Assembly: GCF_030068445.1 (NCBI RefSeq)
Contig: NZ_JAQPOK010000036.1
Location: forward strand, 1-64,000
Direction: 5' to 3'
From: Roseofilum halophilum BLCC-M91
GTDB taxonomy: Bacteria; Cyanobacteriota; Cyanobacteriia; Cyanobacteriales; Desertifilaceae
Length of the DNA stretch: 64,000 bases
This document shows positions 7,639-16,273 of the stretch, one piece after another. The stretch's first letter is position 1, and the number at the start of each line of letters is the position of its first letter. A program made the position numbers and the translations under genes. The notes below the pieces were generated by a model. It was not told where the DNA came from, searched no databases, and saw nothing but the letters and a program-made list of their open reading frames with translations.

Positions 7639-10600
7639 ATGGATTTTTTGAAAAAATTCTTCCGCAACAACGCCCCTAAAACCCCCAAAACTAATTCTAA
7701 TCAAGGTCAGACCTTCATCCTTGAACCCATCCTTACCCCTTCAGGTTTGGGTTTCGATGGAGATGGAGGAGACGAAATTCCCCCCTTAGACCCAGACTTC
7801 GATATCGATCTAGATCCTCCTGATGGTGAAGAAATTGATATTCCTGACGATACAAGTGCTTCAGATACAGAACCTACAGAAAGTACAGAAGAGAATAATA
7901 CAGAAGACAATAATACAGAAGACAATAACTCAGACGTTAGCGGAGGTGACATAGAAGATTCAGACATAGAAGATTCAGACATAGAAGAAATCTCCTATAT
8001 CACCTCCCTTACAGAAAATCGAGCCGAAGATGAAGGTTTAGAAACACAGGAAAATCCAACTAATGACGAAGTAGAAGTTGATGGTCAAAAGATTGTAAAT
8101 TCTGAATCGGATGGCGGGCAAGAAACCCTAGCTGCATCCTCAGTTAACCGTACTCAAGCAGACGGAGACTCTGAAGATGAACTTCAACCGAGTGAAACCC
8201 AAACGACTGAAACCGGAGAAGAAATTGTCAACAATACGGAAGAAGAGAAGGAAGAAATTGTCCCCGTTTTAGAGATTGAGCAACCCAATTTTACCTTTGA
8301 TTCCGGAGTCTTCACCGTTGGCGAAACCGGAGAAGTTGGAGTAGATTTCCTCTTTGATGGTGGTGGATATAAAGGTGAACTGGCCATCTTTTCTTTAGAT
8401 GGAATGGATGAATTTGAAGCCGGTTCCGAGGAATTTATCCAAGAAGCTGCAACTCGTGCCTTGAGTAACTCAGAGCAAGGTTATGTCGTGATTTCTGACG
8501 CTGAAGAGGGTGCGAAATTTAGCGGCAACTTGGGCGAGCGCGACCAAAATGATGGGGATTATTTGGGGGTGAAAACTTTTAAGATGCGCTCTGGCGATGA
8601 GTTTGGGGTGATGTTGGTTCCCAATAAGACTGTAGCCAGGGTTTTGGATAATCCCAGTATTGGGGGTTCCGGTCGTCCTTTGTTTTCCATGGTAACGGCG
8701 AATCCCCATGAAGCCTTTCATGTGGGCCAAATTGCCGATGTGACGGGAGATGGTTCTACGTTTGTGATGGAAGATATCCGCGTTGATGGTAAGACCGATG
8801 GGGATTACAATGATGTGATTTTCCAGGTTAGGGGAGCAGAAGGGAAGGCTACGCTGTTGGATAGTGCGATCGCCTCTGACAAAGAATGGCGCTATTCTGA
8901 TCTTGGGCAAGCCTTGCTCGAATACGCCAAACCCTACATCACCCCTGAGTCCGTAGAAACAGAAGTCACAGATCTCATTCAGGACGTACAAGGATTAACC
9001 GATGCCTTGCAAGACGCAGTAGAAACTCTAGAACCTGAAGTTGTAGAACCTCCTGAAACCCCTGAAGAACCGACTCCAGCACCAGAAACTCCCACTTCTG
9101 AGCAGAACGAGCAAAATTCAGATACTGAGGAAACCGAGACTTCTGACAACTCCACTGCTGAGACTTCTAATTCTGAGCAGAACGAGCAAAATTCAGACAC
9201 TGAAGAAACCGAGAATTCTGACAACTCCACTGCTGAGACCTCTAATTCCGAGCAGAATGAGCAAAATTCAGACACTGAGGAAACCGAGAATTCTGATAAC
9301 TCCACTGCACAAACTCCAGATACTGAGGAACCCGAACATATTCATCACGAACATGAAGAACCCTCAGCCACCGATAACCTCATCGCTCGGTTAGACCATT
9401 TAACCACGCGACTCGAAGACGCGCAGGATGCTCCCGTTTCCACCGAAGAAGCAGAACAACTGCAAACCTTGGTGCAACAGGTAGAAACCTTAACTGAAAC
9501 CCTCGAAGAACCGGAGTATCAATCCTTCTCCGAGCGGGCAGAATTAGCCGTAACGCGAGTCGTTGAGCGCTTAGAAAACGTCGCCCAACGCATCGTTCCC
9601 ATTGGCGAAACTCCTCCAGAATTTGAGTTTGCCGAAACTGCGCAACCCCTAGTCGGTATCATCGACACCGGATTTAGCGGGGATAATCCCGATATTGACT
9701 ATGCTCGCATTACCTTGGGTCAAGACCATATCGACAACGACGATAATCCCCTATTGTCCGAAGGAGAAGGCAACGAACACGGAACCCATATCCTGGGAAT
9801 TATCGGCGCAACCGAAAATAACGGTATCGGTATCGATGGCATCAATGACCAAGCGCCCCTATGGGTAAGTCGTGCCGTAGGTTCTGGAAAATGGGCTGAG
9901 TCATTAGTTGAATTTGTCGATGCAGCGCGAGAGTCAGGACAACCGAATGCGGTGGTGAATTTGAGTATGGATTTAACTCAAATTGATGCCCAAGGAAATG
10001 TCACCACTCGCTATGAGTTTACCCAACAAGAGTGGGATGCTATTGAATATGCTCGTGAACATAATGTGTTGATTGTAGCTGCTGCCGGAAATGATGGCGG
10101 GGTGATGTCGGCGTTGGGACAAGCTTCTCAGGAGTTGGATAATATTCTTACCGTCGGTGCTGCTGAACAAGTGAATCTAGACCTATCTGTGGCTGAAGGT
10201 TTCGAGCGAGTAGACTATTCCAGTTATGGAGAAGGATTAAATCTGGTTGCTCCTGGAGGAACCGATGAATATCCGATTTTATCCACCGTTGGTAATGGCG
10301 TAGGAACCATGACCGGGACTTCAGTAGCAACAGCAAAAGTTACGGGAGCAGCGTCTCAAGTTTGGGCCGCTAATCCAGATTTAAGTTATCAGCAAGTGGT
10401 GCGAATTCTCAAGGAAACAGCGACTGATTTGCATGAAGCAAATCCCGATAATGAAACTGGGTTTGGCTTGTTAAATATTGCCGCAGCCGTTCAGTTGGCA
10501 ACCGTAACGAAACCCGAAATTTACGAGCGTCCTACTATTGCAATTCCAGAGACTTGGAGTGGAGAAGGTCGAGTTACTGCTACGGAACGTGCTGCAAATT

Positions 10601-11574
10601 ATCCAAATTATCCCATTGTCTCAGAAAATTTCAGTGGCTGGGTTGGGCCAACAATAGGTGTAAATCTTCGCAATACTCCTGTTCATGGCGATCGCGGGCC
10701 TGTTAACGAACCTTATCGTAAAACGCTTTACTTTGATGCCTGGACTTATGGCAGTCGAGTCAGTGACTTGTGGTTAAACCGTCCAGATGAGCTATGGTAT
10801 CGAGTGCGTGGAACAAGTTACTGGGTTCCGAGTGCTTATATCTGGGGTTATCCAGGCAGTAAACCACCTGTACTTGCTCCACTGTTGCCAACCCCAACGC
10901 CTACTCCAACTCCAACCCCAACTCCCACTCCTACGCCTCCACCAGCTAATCGTCCAACTCCCGTCTCTCCTCCTACTGGCCGTTCTTATACCATTCAACG
11001 AGGGGATACTCTCTGGGCAATTGCTCAACGCTTCTTAGGTAATGGTAGCCGTTGGCGGGAAATCAAGGATCGTAACGGTAATTCTTTTAACTCAACTTCT
11101 GCAAGGTATTTGCGTATTGGTCAAGTGGTTTACCTTCCTGGTGGTTCTCCATCTCCGTCTCCCACTCCAACACCCCAACCATCGAATACCTGGCATCATC
11201 CCCTTCCAGGAGCGCGAGTAACCAGTGAATATGGGCCGCGTTGGGGACGTTTTCATTACGGTATCGATTTAGGTGTACCAACAGGAACTCCAGTTAAAGC
11301 TGCTAAAGCTGGTCGAGTCGTTTATGCTGGTTGGGATACGACAGGATATGGAAACTTAATCAAGATTCAGCATTATGATGGCACGATGACGTTCTATGCT
11401 CACCTATCTCGGTTTGGAGTCAGTGTTGGACAGTCAGTTAGTGGAGGAGCCTACATTGGTAGAGTTGGTAGTACAGGCAATTCTACGGGGCCTCATCTGC
11501 ATTTTGAAGTCCGTGTATCTCCTTATCGATGGAAAGTTAATAACCGCAATCCTAGGAATTACATCAAATTCTAA
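7639..11574 (+). CDS. Multidomain subtilisin protease fused to LysM and M23 endopeptidase, with DUF4114 domain
   Basis: The protein has 1311 residues. Order: basic-aromatic N-terminal helix ([10 protein letters not shown]); very acidic Asp/Glu/Ser/Thr region (about 40-210); DUF4114-like domain (about 215-400) ending [13 protein letters not shown]; three 25-residue acidic repeats (about 486-560); S8 subtilisin domain with D676 (IIDTG), H714 (HGTH), N818 (AAGN) and S895 (TGTSVA); SH3-like segment (about 1000-1072); Pro-Thr linker; LysM (about 1115-1169, [16 protein letters not shown]); second linker; M23/LytM endopeptidase with H1206-x3-D1210 and H1286-L-H1288. It has no ordinary signal peptide. 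LysM and M23 act on peptidoglycan, so the protein probably works at or outside the cell wall. ATG at 7639 is preferred to GTG at 7624. Confidence 0.9.
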   Translation: MDFLKKFFRNNAPKTPKTNSNQGQTFILEPILTPSGLGFDGDGGDEIPPLDPDFDIDLDPPDGEEIDIPDDTSASDTEPTESTEENNTEDNNTEDNNSDVSGGDIEDSDIEDSDIEEISYITSLTENRAEDEGLETQENPTNDEVEVDGQKIVNSESDGGQETLAASSVNRTQADGDSEDELQPSETQTTETGEEIVNNTEEEKEEIVPVLEIEQPNFTFDSGVFTVGETGEVGVDFLFDGGGYKGELAIFSLDGMDEFEAGSEEFIQEAATRALSNSEQGYVVISDAEEGAKFSGNLGERDQNDGDYLGVKTFKMRSGDEFGVMLVPNKTVARVLDNPSIGGSGRPLFSMVTANPHEAFHVGQIADVTGDGSTFVMEDIRVDGKTDGDYNDVIFQVRGAEGKATLLDSAIASDKEWRYSDLGQALLEYAKPYITPESVETEVTDLIQDVQGLTDALQDAVETLEPEVVEPPETPEEPTPAPETPTSEQNEQNSDTEETETSDNSTAETSNSEQNEQNSDTEETENSDNSTAETSNSEQNEQNSDTEETENSDNSTAQTPDTEEPEHIHHEHEEPSATDNLIARLDHLTTRLEDAQDAPVSTEEAEQLQTLVQQVETLTETLEEPEYQSFSERAELAVTRVVERLENVAQRIVPIGETPPEFEFAETAQPLVGIIDTGFSGDNPDIDYARITLGQDHIDNDDNPLLSEGEGNEHGTHILGIIGATENNGIGIDGINDQAPLWVSRAVGSGKWAESLVEFVDAARESGQPNAVVNLSMDLTQIDAQGNVTTRYEFTQQEWDAIEYAREHNVLIVAAAGNDGGVMSALGQASQELDNILTVGAAEQVNLDLSVAEGFERVDYSSYGEGLNLVAPGGTDEYPILSTVGNGVGTMTGTSVATAKVTGAASQVWAANPDLSYQQVVRILKETATDLHEANPDNETGFGLLNIAAAVQLATVTKPEIYERPTIAIPETWSGEGRVTATERAANYPNYPIVSENFSGWVGPTIGVNLRNTPVHGDRGPVNEPYRKTLYFDAWTYGSRVSDLWLNRPDELWYRVRGTSYWVPSAYIWGYPGSKPPVLAPLLPTPTPTPTPTPTPTPTPPPANRPTPVSPPTGRSYTIQRGDTLWAIAQRFLGNGSRWREIKDRNGNSFNSTSARYLRIGQVVYLPGGSPSPSPTPTPQPSNTWHHPLPGARVTSEYGPRWGRFHYGIDLGVPTGTPVKAAKAGRVVYAGWDTTGYGNLIKIQHYDGTMTFYAHLSRFGVSVGQSVSGGAYIGRVGSTGNSTGPHLHFEVRVSPYRWKVNNRNPRNYIKF
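9094..9318 (+). repeat. Three 75-bp in-frame coding repeats
   Basis: Three tandem 75-base units encode a 25-residue acidic motif beginning [14 protein letters not shown] and ending SDNSTAET. Units differ at a few third positions and at T/N after ETE, so the copies are diverging but kept in frame. They lie between the DUF4114-like domain and the protease domain. Confidence 0.9.
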
Positions 11575-11606
11575 CGGTAGCGATTAATCGATCTCTCCCG
11601 TTAAAT

Positions 11607-11658
11607 TGTAGGGGCTTTCCGGCCGTTTCGCTTCGCGACATGAAACGCCCCTACAGAT
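11607..11658. repeat. GTAGGGGC palindrome with TTTCGC hairpin
   Basis: TGTAGGGGC ... GCCCCTACA encloses TTTCGC-TTC-GCGACATGAAA (11626-11645). It is closely related to 4935-4980, so the same unit has been copied within the window. The gene-free stretch 11575-11899 contains this unit and palindrome copy A, and nothing else I can support. Confidence 0.75.
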
Positions 11659-11724
11659 TTGGGGAGATACGGGGGAGTTTTGGCGATCGCGCCAGCGATG
11701 CGGAGCATTATCGCCCTTCCAGCA

Positions 11725-11806
11725 CCCCAAGAAACCGGGTTTTTCAGGACACTGTTGCGTCTTAAGCGATATCGGCGGCAAAAACCCGGTTTCTGAAGCT
11801 TAGGGA
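11725..11806. repeat. Palindromic element, copy A
   Basis: The left arm is CCCCAAGAAACCGGGTTTTT and the right arm is AAAAACCCGGTTTC followed by a partial GGG end, around a spacer of about 35 bases with GCGATATC. The upstream flank (11684-11716, GCGCCAGCGATGCGGAGC...) is shared with copy C at 12951-12982. This copy lies upstream of the first toxin-antitoxin pair. Confidence 0.85.
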
Positions 11807-11899
11807 CGATCTTGGGATGAGATTTCACTTCCAGGCGATTGTTACGCTCGGTCGCTATGATAAACTTCTAAAGTACGTCTGTTTACGATCGGTGAGATT

Positions 11900-12133
11900 A
11901 TGAACTTTGTTTCCTTATCAGCGCATTTTGATGGGAAATCAATCCAACTCGATGAACCCTATAAACTCGAACCTAATACTAAACTGATTGTCACGATTAT
12001 TCCCGAACAAGCAGAGGAGCAAGCATCTTGGTTAAAACGCTCCAGAACTCAACTCAACTGCGCCTACAGTAATGATGATGATTACCCTCTTGATGCGATA
12101 AAAGTTCCTAATCCCGATTATGCAGGAAGCTGA
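11900..12133 (+). CDS. Putative antitoxin of MazF/PemK pair 1
   Basis: A 77-residue protein (MNFVSLSAHFDGKSIQLDEPYKLEPNTKLIVTI...) of a small conserved cyanobacterial type seen upstream of MazF-like toxins. It resembles no classical MazE; the N-terminal strand pattern may form a short AbrB- or DUF2281-like fold, and the C-terminal tail (DDDYPLDAIKVPNPDY) probably binds the toxin. It overlaps the downstream toxin by 14 bases, the usual arrangement of a type II pair. The antitoxin role is inferred from this context. Confidence 0.65.
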   Translation: MNFVSLSAHFDGKSIQLDEPYKLEPNTKLIVTIIPEQAEEQASWLKRSRTQLNCAYSNDDDYPLDAIKVPNPDYAGS

Positions 12134-12461
12134 TGTTGTTCTTACGCCAATTCCTCAAGCGGATGGACAAATTAAAAATCGTCCTGTCATTCTTTTGCGA
12201 GAACTGCCACCTTATCAAGATTTCTTAGTTTGTGGAGTGAGTACCCAACTCAATCAACAAGTCATGGGTTTTGATGATATCATTGCCTCTACCGATCTCG
12301 ATTTTATCACAAGTGGCTTACGAAGTGATTCTTTGATCCGCCTTGGCTTTCTGGCTGTAATTCCTCGCCAGCAAATTCTTGGTTCTATTGGCAAAATATC
12401 ACCAGAACGACACCAACGATTGCTGAAGACTTTAAGTGATTATCTCGTCAATTCTCCTTAG
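12120..12461 (+). CDS. MazF/PemK-family toxin, pair 1
   Basis: A 113-residue protein. MQEADVVLTPIPQADGQIKNRPVILLREL matches the MazF/PemK opening (strand, G/A-D-V-V, then K-x-RPV(V/I)), and the rest (DFLVCGVSTQ, GLRSDSLIRLGFLAVIPRQQI) fits the family's barrel. These toxins are usually sequence-specific mRNA endonucleases, held inactive by the antitoxin that precedes them. Compared with pair 2 the sequence is quite different, so the pairs are not recent duplicates. Confidence 0.75.
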   Translation: MQEADVVLTPIPQADGQIKNRPVILLRELPPYQDFLVCGVSTQLNQQVMGFDDIIASTDLDFITSGLRSDSLIRLGFLAVIPRQQILGSIGKISPERHQRLLKTLSDYLVNSP

Positions 12462-12496
12462 TGAATCGGCGATCGCCCCTTCCATCCTCTCCCCCA

Positions 12497-12605
12497 CCCC
12501 AAGAAACCGGGTTTTTAGGTCACTTTTGCTGCTTCAGCGATATCTGTGGCAAAAACCCGATTTCTGACTTTGGGGCGATCTTTGGATGAGAAGGGGGCGA
12601 TCGCT
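12497..12605. repeat. Palindromic element, copy B
   Basis: Same unit as copies A, C and D in the same orientation: CCCCAAGAAACCGGGTTTTT ... AAAAACCCGATTTC ... TGGGG, followed by a shared 3' flank, CGATCTTTGGATGAGAAGG plus GGGCGATCGC. It starts 35 bases after the first toxin gene. Confidence 0.85.
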
Positions 12606-12639
12606 CATTTGCTAAAATTAATAGCAGGCTCATTCAGTA

Positions 12640-12753
12640 GCAGTAGTGCCGTGACACGACTAAAATGAGGCAATAGGATTTTGCTTAAATTCACAAATTT
12701 CAAGAACCCTAGCGATTTTCTAATGCCCTAAATTAGCTGTGTCACGGCAGTAG
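12640..12753. mobile_element. MITE-like element with 14-bp terminal inverted repeats
   Basis: TAGTGCCGTGACAC at the left and GTGTCACGGCAGTA at the right form near-perfect inverted ends around about 85 bases of AT-rich sequence with no coding capacity. Similar ends appear singly at 53205-53215 and 63392-63407. This suggests a non-autonomous element moved by a transposase elsewhere in the genome. Confidence 0.65.
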
Positions 12754-12920
12754 GGTGCGTTAGTCGGGAATCAATTTCAGACTGAATCAGTCAATTAAAA
12801 AGCCCGACGCAGGGCACCAACTTTACACAAATAAAATCAACCGGTTTTCGGTGCGTTATGCGGGGAATACAATTTACTCGACTTCGCCAACTGTTAACTC
12901 CCCGCTAACACACCCTACCC
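12752..12920. repeat. GGTGCGTTAG-type palindromic repeat
   Basis: TAGGGTGCGTTAG at the left end is answered by CTAACACACCCTA at the right, with internal pieces GACGCAGGGCACC and GGTGCGTTATGCGGGG. A shorter relative is at 4157-4190. Together with the flanking copies it explains the whole gene-free stretch 12462-13096. Confidence 0.65.
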
Positions 12921-12989
12921 GGTAAGAGGTTGCTCATTTTCCCAGAGTGCGATCGCGCCAGCGATGCGGAGCATTATCGCCCTTACCCA

Positions 12990-13097
12990 CCCCAAGAAAC
13001 CGGGTTTTTAGGTCACATTTGCTGCTTAAGCGATATCTGTGGCAAAAACCCGATTTCTGACTTTGGGGCGATCTTTGGATGAGAAGGGGGCGATCGC
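12990..13097. repeat. Palindromic element, copy C
   Basis: Same unit and orientation as copies A, B and D. Its 3' flank (GGGGGCGATCGC) runs directly to the stop codon of the second toxin gene at 13097, so the end of that gene may have been set by the insertion. Confidence 0.85.
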
Positions 13098-13426
13098 TAT
13101 TGGATGATTTCCAATATTTTGGCGATCGCCTCGTTTAATTTTTCTGGCTTCAGTTTACCCGCTCGATACAGTATGATTCCTCGATCGGCCGTAAACAAAC
13201 GATTGGGTCTAATATTACTGTTTTGGTTCAGTCCACCCTCACTAAAATCATCCGTTTCCAGAGTAATTGCATAGCGATCGCTAATTTTCTGGCTCGTAAC
13301 TTGACATAGAATTACATCATCTCCTGTTAAAGTGGCTATCACACAAGCTGGTCTGCGCTTAGCTTGGGTTAAATCTGAAAAGGGGAAAGGAACAACCACC
13401 ACATCCCCTTTTACAAATTCTGCCAT
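13097..13426 (-). CDS. MazF/PemK-family toxin, pair 2
   Basis: A 109-residue protein with the clear MazF/PemK opening FVKGDVVVVPFPFSDLTQAKRRPACVIA, a central ILCQVTSQ strand, and the typical end SNIRPNRLFTADRGIILYRAGKLKPEKL. These toxins cleave mRNA in single-stranded regions; the Arg in KRRPA and the Thr/Ser of QVTSQ correspond to conserved active-site positions. It overlaps the upstream antitoxin by 16 bases. The last residues (ILEIIQ) abut palindrome copy C. Confidence 0.85.
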   Translation of the reverse strand: MAEFVKGDVVVVPFPFSDLTQAKRRPACVIATLTGDDVILCQVTSQKISDRYAITLETDDFSEGGLNQNSNIRPNRLFTADRGIILYRAGKLKPEKLNEAIAKILEIIQ

Positions 13427-13602
13427 GCTTCATCCTCCTCTAAGCTCAACCAATCTTTTTCTAAAGAGGATTGACTGAGCAAGCTAGTTTCTAAGGTGTG
13501 GCGATCGCGTTTTTGTTTCAGAAACCGCAGAAAATCCCAGACCTCTTCTAACATGGCTTCAGGAAGATCTTCTATTTCTTTGAGAAATAACTCTTTGTCC
13601 AT
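13411..13602 (-). CDS. DUF2281-type antitoxin, pair 2
   Basis: A 63-residue protein with the pattern MDKELFLKEIEDLPEAMLEEVWDFLRFLKQK, typical of DUF2281 antitoxins: a short helical dimerisation segment followed by an acidic toxin-binding tail (SLEKDWLSLEEDEAWQNL). It is translated ahead of the PemK toxin with a 16-base overlap. The function is inferred from this coupling and family resemblance. Confidence 0.75.
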   Translation of the reverse strand: MDKELFLKEIEDLPEAMLEEVWDFLRFLKQKRDRHTLETSLLSQSSLEKDWLSLEEDEAWQNL

Positions 13603-13635
13603 AAAACTGCATTAATCAATACAAAGGTTAGAACC

Positions 13636-14103
13636 TCAATTGTACCAGGTGTTATTTTCTCGTTCAAATCCTGGCCCTTCCACCACCCCAAGAAACCGGG
13701 TTTTTAGGTCACTTTTGCTGCTGAAGCGATGTCCGTGGCAAAAACCCGGTTTCTGACTTGGGGGCGATCTTTGGATGAGAAGGGGGCGATCGCCAAATGG
13801 GTCAAAACAAGTATAATTAACAAAACCCAACACAATCTCACAAGGGCAAAACTTTAGGTTCGGAAAAGATGGCAAGTCGCGAGCATATTCTTCAGCAATT
13901 TCGGAGAAGCCATCACGCAATGGCTTAACCATCAATTCTGCTAGTACCAAATCACAAGCAAAACCTTGACATTTTCCCAGCTCTATCAGCTCAAAAATTT
14001 TTCTGGCTAGTTCGCCAAATTCCTGATTCCCTTCGATAGCGTAAATAAAAATTACGCTGTCGAAAGCCACAGCAACACCTTCCAGGTCTTCTAATCGCGC
14101 CAT
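13636..14103 (-). pseudogene. VapC-like PIN toxin, 3' half replaced by palindrome copy D
   Basis: Residues 1 to about 85 match a PIN-domain toxin: VAVAFDSVIFIYAIEGN with the first acidic residue, a helix EFGELARKIFELIE, and DLVLAELMVKPLRDG with the second. After KFCPCEI the similarity ends. The frame then runs through the repeat (GDRPLLIQRSPPSQKPGF...), coding for low-similarity sequence to a chance stop. The second half of a PIN domain, with the remaining acidic residues, is absent here and in the next 100 bases. The gene overlaps the AbrB-type antitoxin by 13 bases. It is most likely an inactive VapC, which would make the antitoxin dispensable. Confidence 0.75.
13686..13793. repeat. Palindromic element, copy D
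   Basis: The fourth copy in the same orientation, with full 20-bp arms (CCCCAAGAAACCGGGTTTTT / AAAAACCCGGTTTC ... GGGG) and the shared 3' flank to GGCGATCGCC. It lies inside the reading frame of the PIN toxin remnant. Confidence 0.85.
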
Positions 14104-14324
14104 GACTCCCGTTCCTCACGAATGTAAGCAACAGCATCAACTTCATCCCAGAGATGGCGATGCTTGCCAAACCAGCGAGAAGTGTGGCTGGGAACTGGCA
14201 GCATCACCACTGCACCATCTACTACTTTAAATTCCAGAGAATCGCCCGGTTTTAGCTGTAATCTTTCTCGCACCGCTACCGGAATCTCGATTTCATAGTT
14301 TCCACTCAATTGAGCTATAATCAT
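14091..14324 (-). CDS. AbrB/MazE-type swapped-hairpin antitoxin (VapB-like)
   Basis: A 77-residue protein. MIIAQLSGNYEIEIPVAVRERLQLKPGDSLEFKVVDG is the SpoVT/AbrB DNA-binding beta-hairpin (I-P-x-x-V-R-x-x-L-x-L-x-x-G-D). A C-terminal helix (WDEVDAVAYIREERESWRD) would bind the toxin. It precedes and overlaps the broken PIN toxin gene, so it is probably a VapB left without an active partner. Such antitoxins repress their own promoter. Confidence 0.8.
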   Translation of the reverse strand: MIIAQLSGNYEIEIPVAVRERLQLKPGDSLEFKVVDGAVVMLPVPSHTSRWFGKHRHLWDEVDAVAYIREERESWRD

Positions 14325-14366
14325 GAACCTTATCTCAATATTTTATTCTTATTATACAAATGATAT

Positions 14367-14687
14367 TTAATCTTCTCCAAGATTCATTCCCTTTAGTTTT
14401 TGCTCTACTTTAGAAGGAATTTTGGCTTGCAACTCTTGAACCCATTGTTCGCTCTGTTGAATCTGTTGTCGAATTTCTTGGAAATGATCGTGATAATAAG
14501 CCAAAGCAGCATAGACATCTGCCAAAGTAATGGAAGGATGTCTGGAGACAATCTCATCAGGAGAAATGCCCATTTGTTCGTGCCAAACCACAATGTCTTG
14601 AACTCTAATTCTATGGCCAGCGATATGGGGTTTTCCACCACATATCTCAGGAGAAATCTGAATGTGTTCTGAAATTACTGCTGTCAT
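14367..14687 (-). CDS. DUF433 antitoxin-like protein
   Basis: A 106-residue protein with the DUF433 signature ISPEICGGKPHIAGHRIRVQDIVVWHEQMGISPDEIVSRHPSITLADVYAALAYYHDH, a winged-helix DNA-binding fold. DUF433 genes usually precede a DUF5615 PIN-like toxin. Here the next gene downstream is an AbrB antitoxin, so the partner is missing. The C-terminal 25 residues are helical and basic, normally the toxin-binding part. Confidence 0.8.
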   Translation of the reverse strand: MTAVISEHIQISPEICGGKPHIAGHRIRVQDIVVWHEQMGISPDEIVSRHPSITLADVYAALAYYHDHFQEIRQQIQQSEQWVQELQAKIPSKVEQKLKGMNLGED

Positions 14688-14865
14688 GGGAGCATGAAAC
14701 TAGACGATTAGGAGTGCTTATTATATCTCAAATTCTTGTTCTTGAATCGTATTTTCAGTTAACCAGGGGGGCGATCGCCTGAAATTTAAGCAGCAACTGA
14801 ACTTGGACTTGGAGGCGTTAAGCGCTATATGTCCATAAGAACAAGGTTGCAAGGTATGCGATCGC

Positions 14866-16110
14866 CTAGATTAATTCTTCTAAGCGATCGCCGATCGCCC
14901 TGGCAATGCCTTCTTTACCCATCATCTGTTCTGGTGCGTCATTCTCCGATACCCAATAGGCAACTTGTTCGCCGTTCTCGCCCATCTCTTCTCCCCGATT
15001 CGCCACCACTGCATTATACCCCTGTCCTAATCTCTCTTGGGCAATGTTCATTAATTCTTCATGGCTGACTTGTTCCTGATATTTGAACGTCACCATATAT
15101 AAGTCGGGAAACTCTGCCCTTACCCGTTCAATGATTTTCGCCGTCGGGACTAATTTAAGGGACTGCATTGCGCCTCCACTGGGAATTTTTCCCGCGAATA
15201 GCTGCTCCGGTTGATAATCAGCAACGGCGGCGGAAAAGATACCAAAAACATAAGGAATTTCCTGTAACTGTTCTAAAACCAATTGTGAATAACGATCGTA
15301 GGTTGGAGCCATTTTACAAGGTAAATGAGCGGGGGAAATATCCCCACCTGTCCCTAAAATCAATTGAACTTCTGCGCCTCGTAAATACAGTTCTTCTGTG
15401 ATTTTGATACTGAGTGTACCGCGAAAGCGATTAGTAATTCGGCGAATATTATCAATAGGCACGGGAGTAGGGCCGCCGGTCACTAAAATGGGGATACCTT
15501 TTAAGGGAGAAGAACTGACCAAACGAGAAACAGCAGCAACAATTGAGCGTAAATCGGGTAAATTATCTTTGCCGTAAGCTTGTTTGGGGGTCATAATCTC
15601 TACACCCCAGCACTGTAATTGCTGTAGAGATGCGGTTAAAATTTGATTGTGTAAACTGCCGTGCATCGTGGGCACAATCAGGATTTTCGCTTGTCCCTGT
15701 TCCAGTTTTCCTAATGCGGAAGCGAGGGTAGATGTAATTACGCCATCAGCAATGCCGTAGCGCATTTTATTAATGGTATTGTAGGTTGCAGGAGCGACGA
15801 CATAGGCATCAAAAGGGTCTTCATCGCTCAGATGTTCGGCAGCAGCCGTCAGTTTGGTAATTACCGGATGGGTGGTACTCCATTCTAGGCTGTCAAGGGT
15901 GGTATAGCGTAGGGCTTCAGTGGAGGTAAATGCGATGACTTCTGCTCCTTCGCGCCTAAGTTCTCGCGCGAGTAAAGGGGCTTTGAGGGCAGCAATACTG
16001 CCGGTAATCAGCAGGGCAATCCGTTTGCCTTGAAGATGGGTTCCATGTAGGGGGACTTGGCGATCGCCTAATTCAGAGGCAGGAGGTGGGGTAAAATTCC
16101 AAGGTTTCAT
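14866..16110 (-). CDS. coaBC: CoaBC-like phosphopantothenoylcysteine decarboxylase / phosphopantothenate-cysteine ligase
   Basis: The protein has 414 residues. The N-terminal flavoprotein (HFCD) half has GKRIALLITGSIAALKAPLLARELRR, the FMN motif VVAPATYNTINKMRYGIADG and the substrate motif PTMHGSLHNQ; H around residue 93 (AAEHLSDEDP) is the candidate catalytic His. The CoaB half has ILVTGGPTPVPIDNIRRITNRFRG, corresponding to the usual TAGPTxEPID-VRxIxNxSSG. Together they turn 4'-phosphopantothenate into 4'-phosphopantetheine for CoA. Both halves deviate from the commonest CoaBC, notably NRFRG for NxSSG, so it may be a paralogue with a related substrate. The 35-residue N-terminal extension is also unusual. 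Confidence 0.8.
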   Translation of the reverse strand: MKPWNFTPPPASELGDRQVPLHGTHLQGKRIALLITGSIAALKAPLLARELRREGAEVIAFTSTEALRYTTLDSLEWSTTHPVITKLTAAAEHLSDEDPFDAYVVAPATYNTINKMRYGIADGVITSTLASALGKLEQGQAKILIVPTMHGSLHNQILTASLQQLQCWGVEIMTPKQAYGKDNLPDLRSIVAAVSRLVSSSPLKGIPILVTGGPTPVPIDNIRRITNRFRGTLSIKITEELYLRGAEVQLILGTGGDISPAHLPCKMAPTYDRYSQLVLEQLQEIPYVFGIFSAAVADYQPEQLFAGKIPSGGAMQSLKLVPTAKIIERVRAEFPDLYMVTFKYQEQVSHEELMNIAQERLGQGYNAVVANRGEEMGENGEQVAYWVSENDAPEQMMGKEGIARAIGDRLEELI

Positions 16111-16273
16111 ATAGGGAAGGGGAATGCTTGATTTTATTTTGCTTGAGGCTAGGGCCAGCTAACGTTACAAAAGATTGAGAAAAAGGGGTCAAATGCCAAG
16201 AGGGATCGGCGATCGCTATACAATGCACAAATACTCTGATTTTGTTTAGATTCTCGTTTGTAAACCCCTAACT

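Noticed and set aside
8470-8991. A 173-codon opposite-strand frame in the S8-M23 gene
   Set aside because: Shadow of the DUF4114-coding region; no ribosome-binding site or recognisable domain.
11584-11828. Short frames over palindrome copy A
   Set aside because: They lie inside the repeat and change with each copy.
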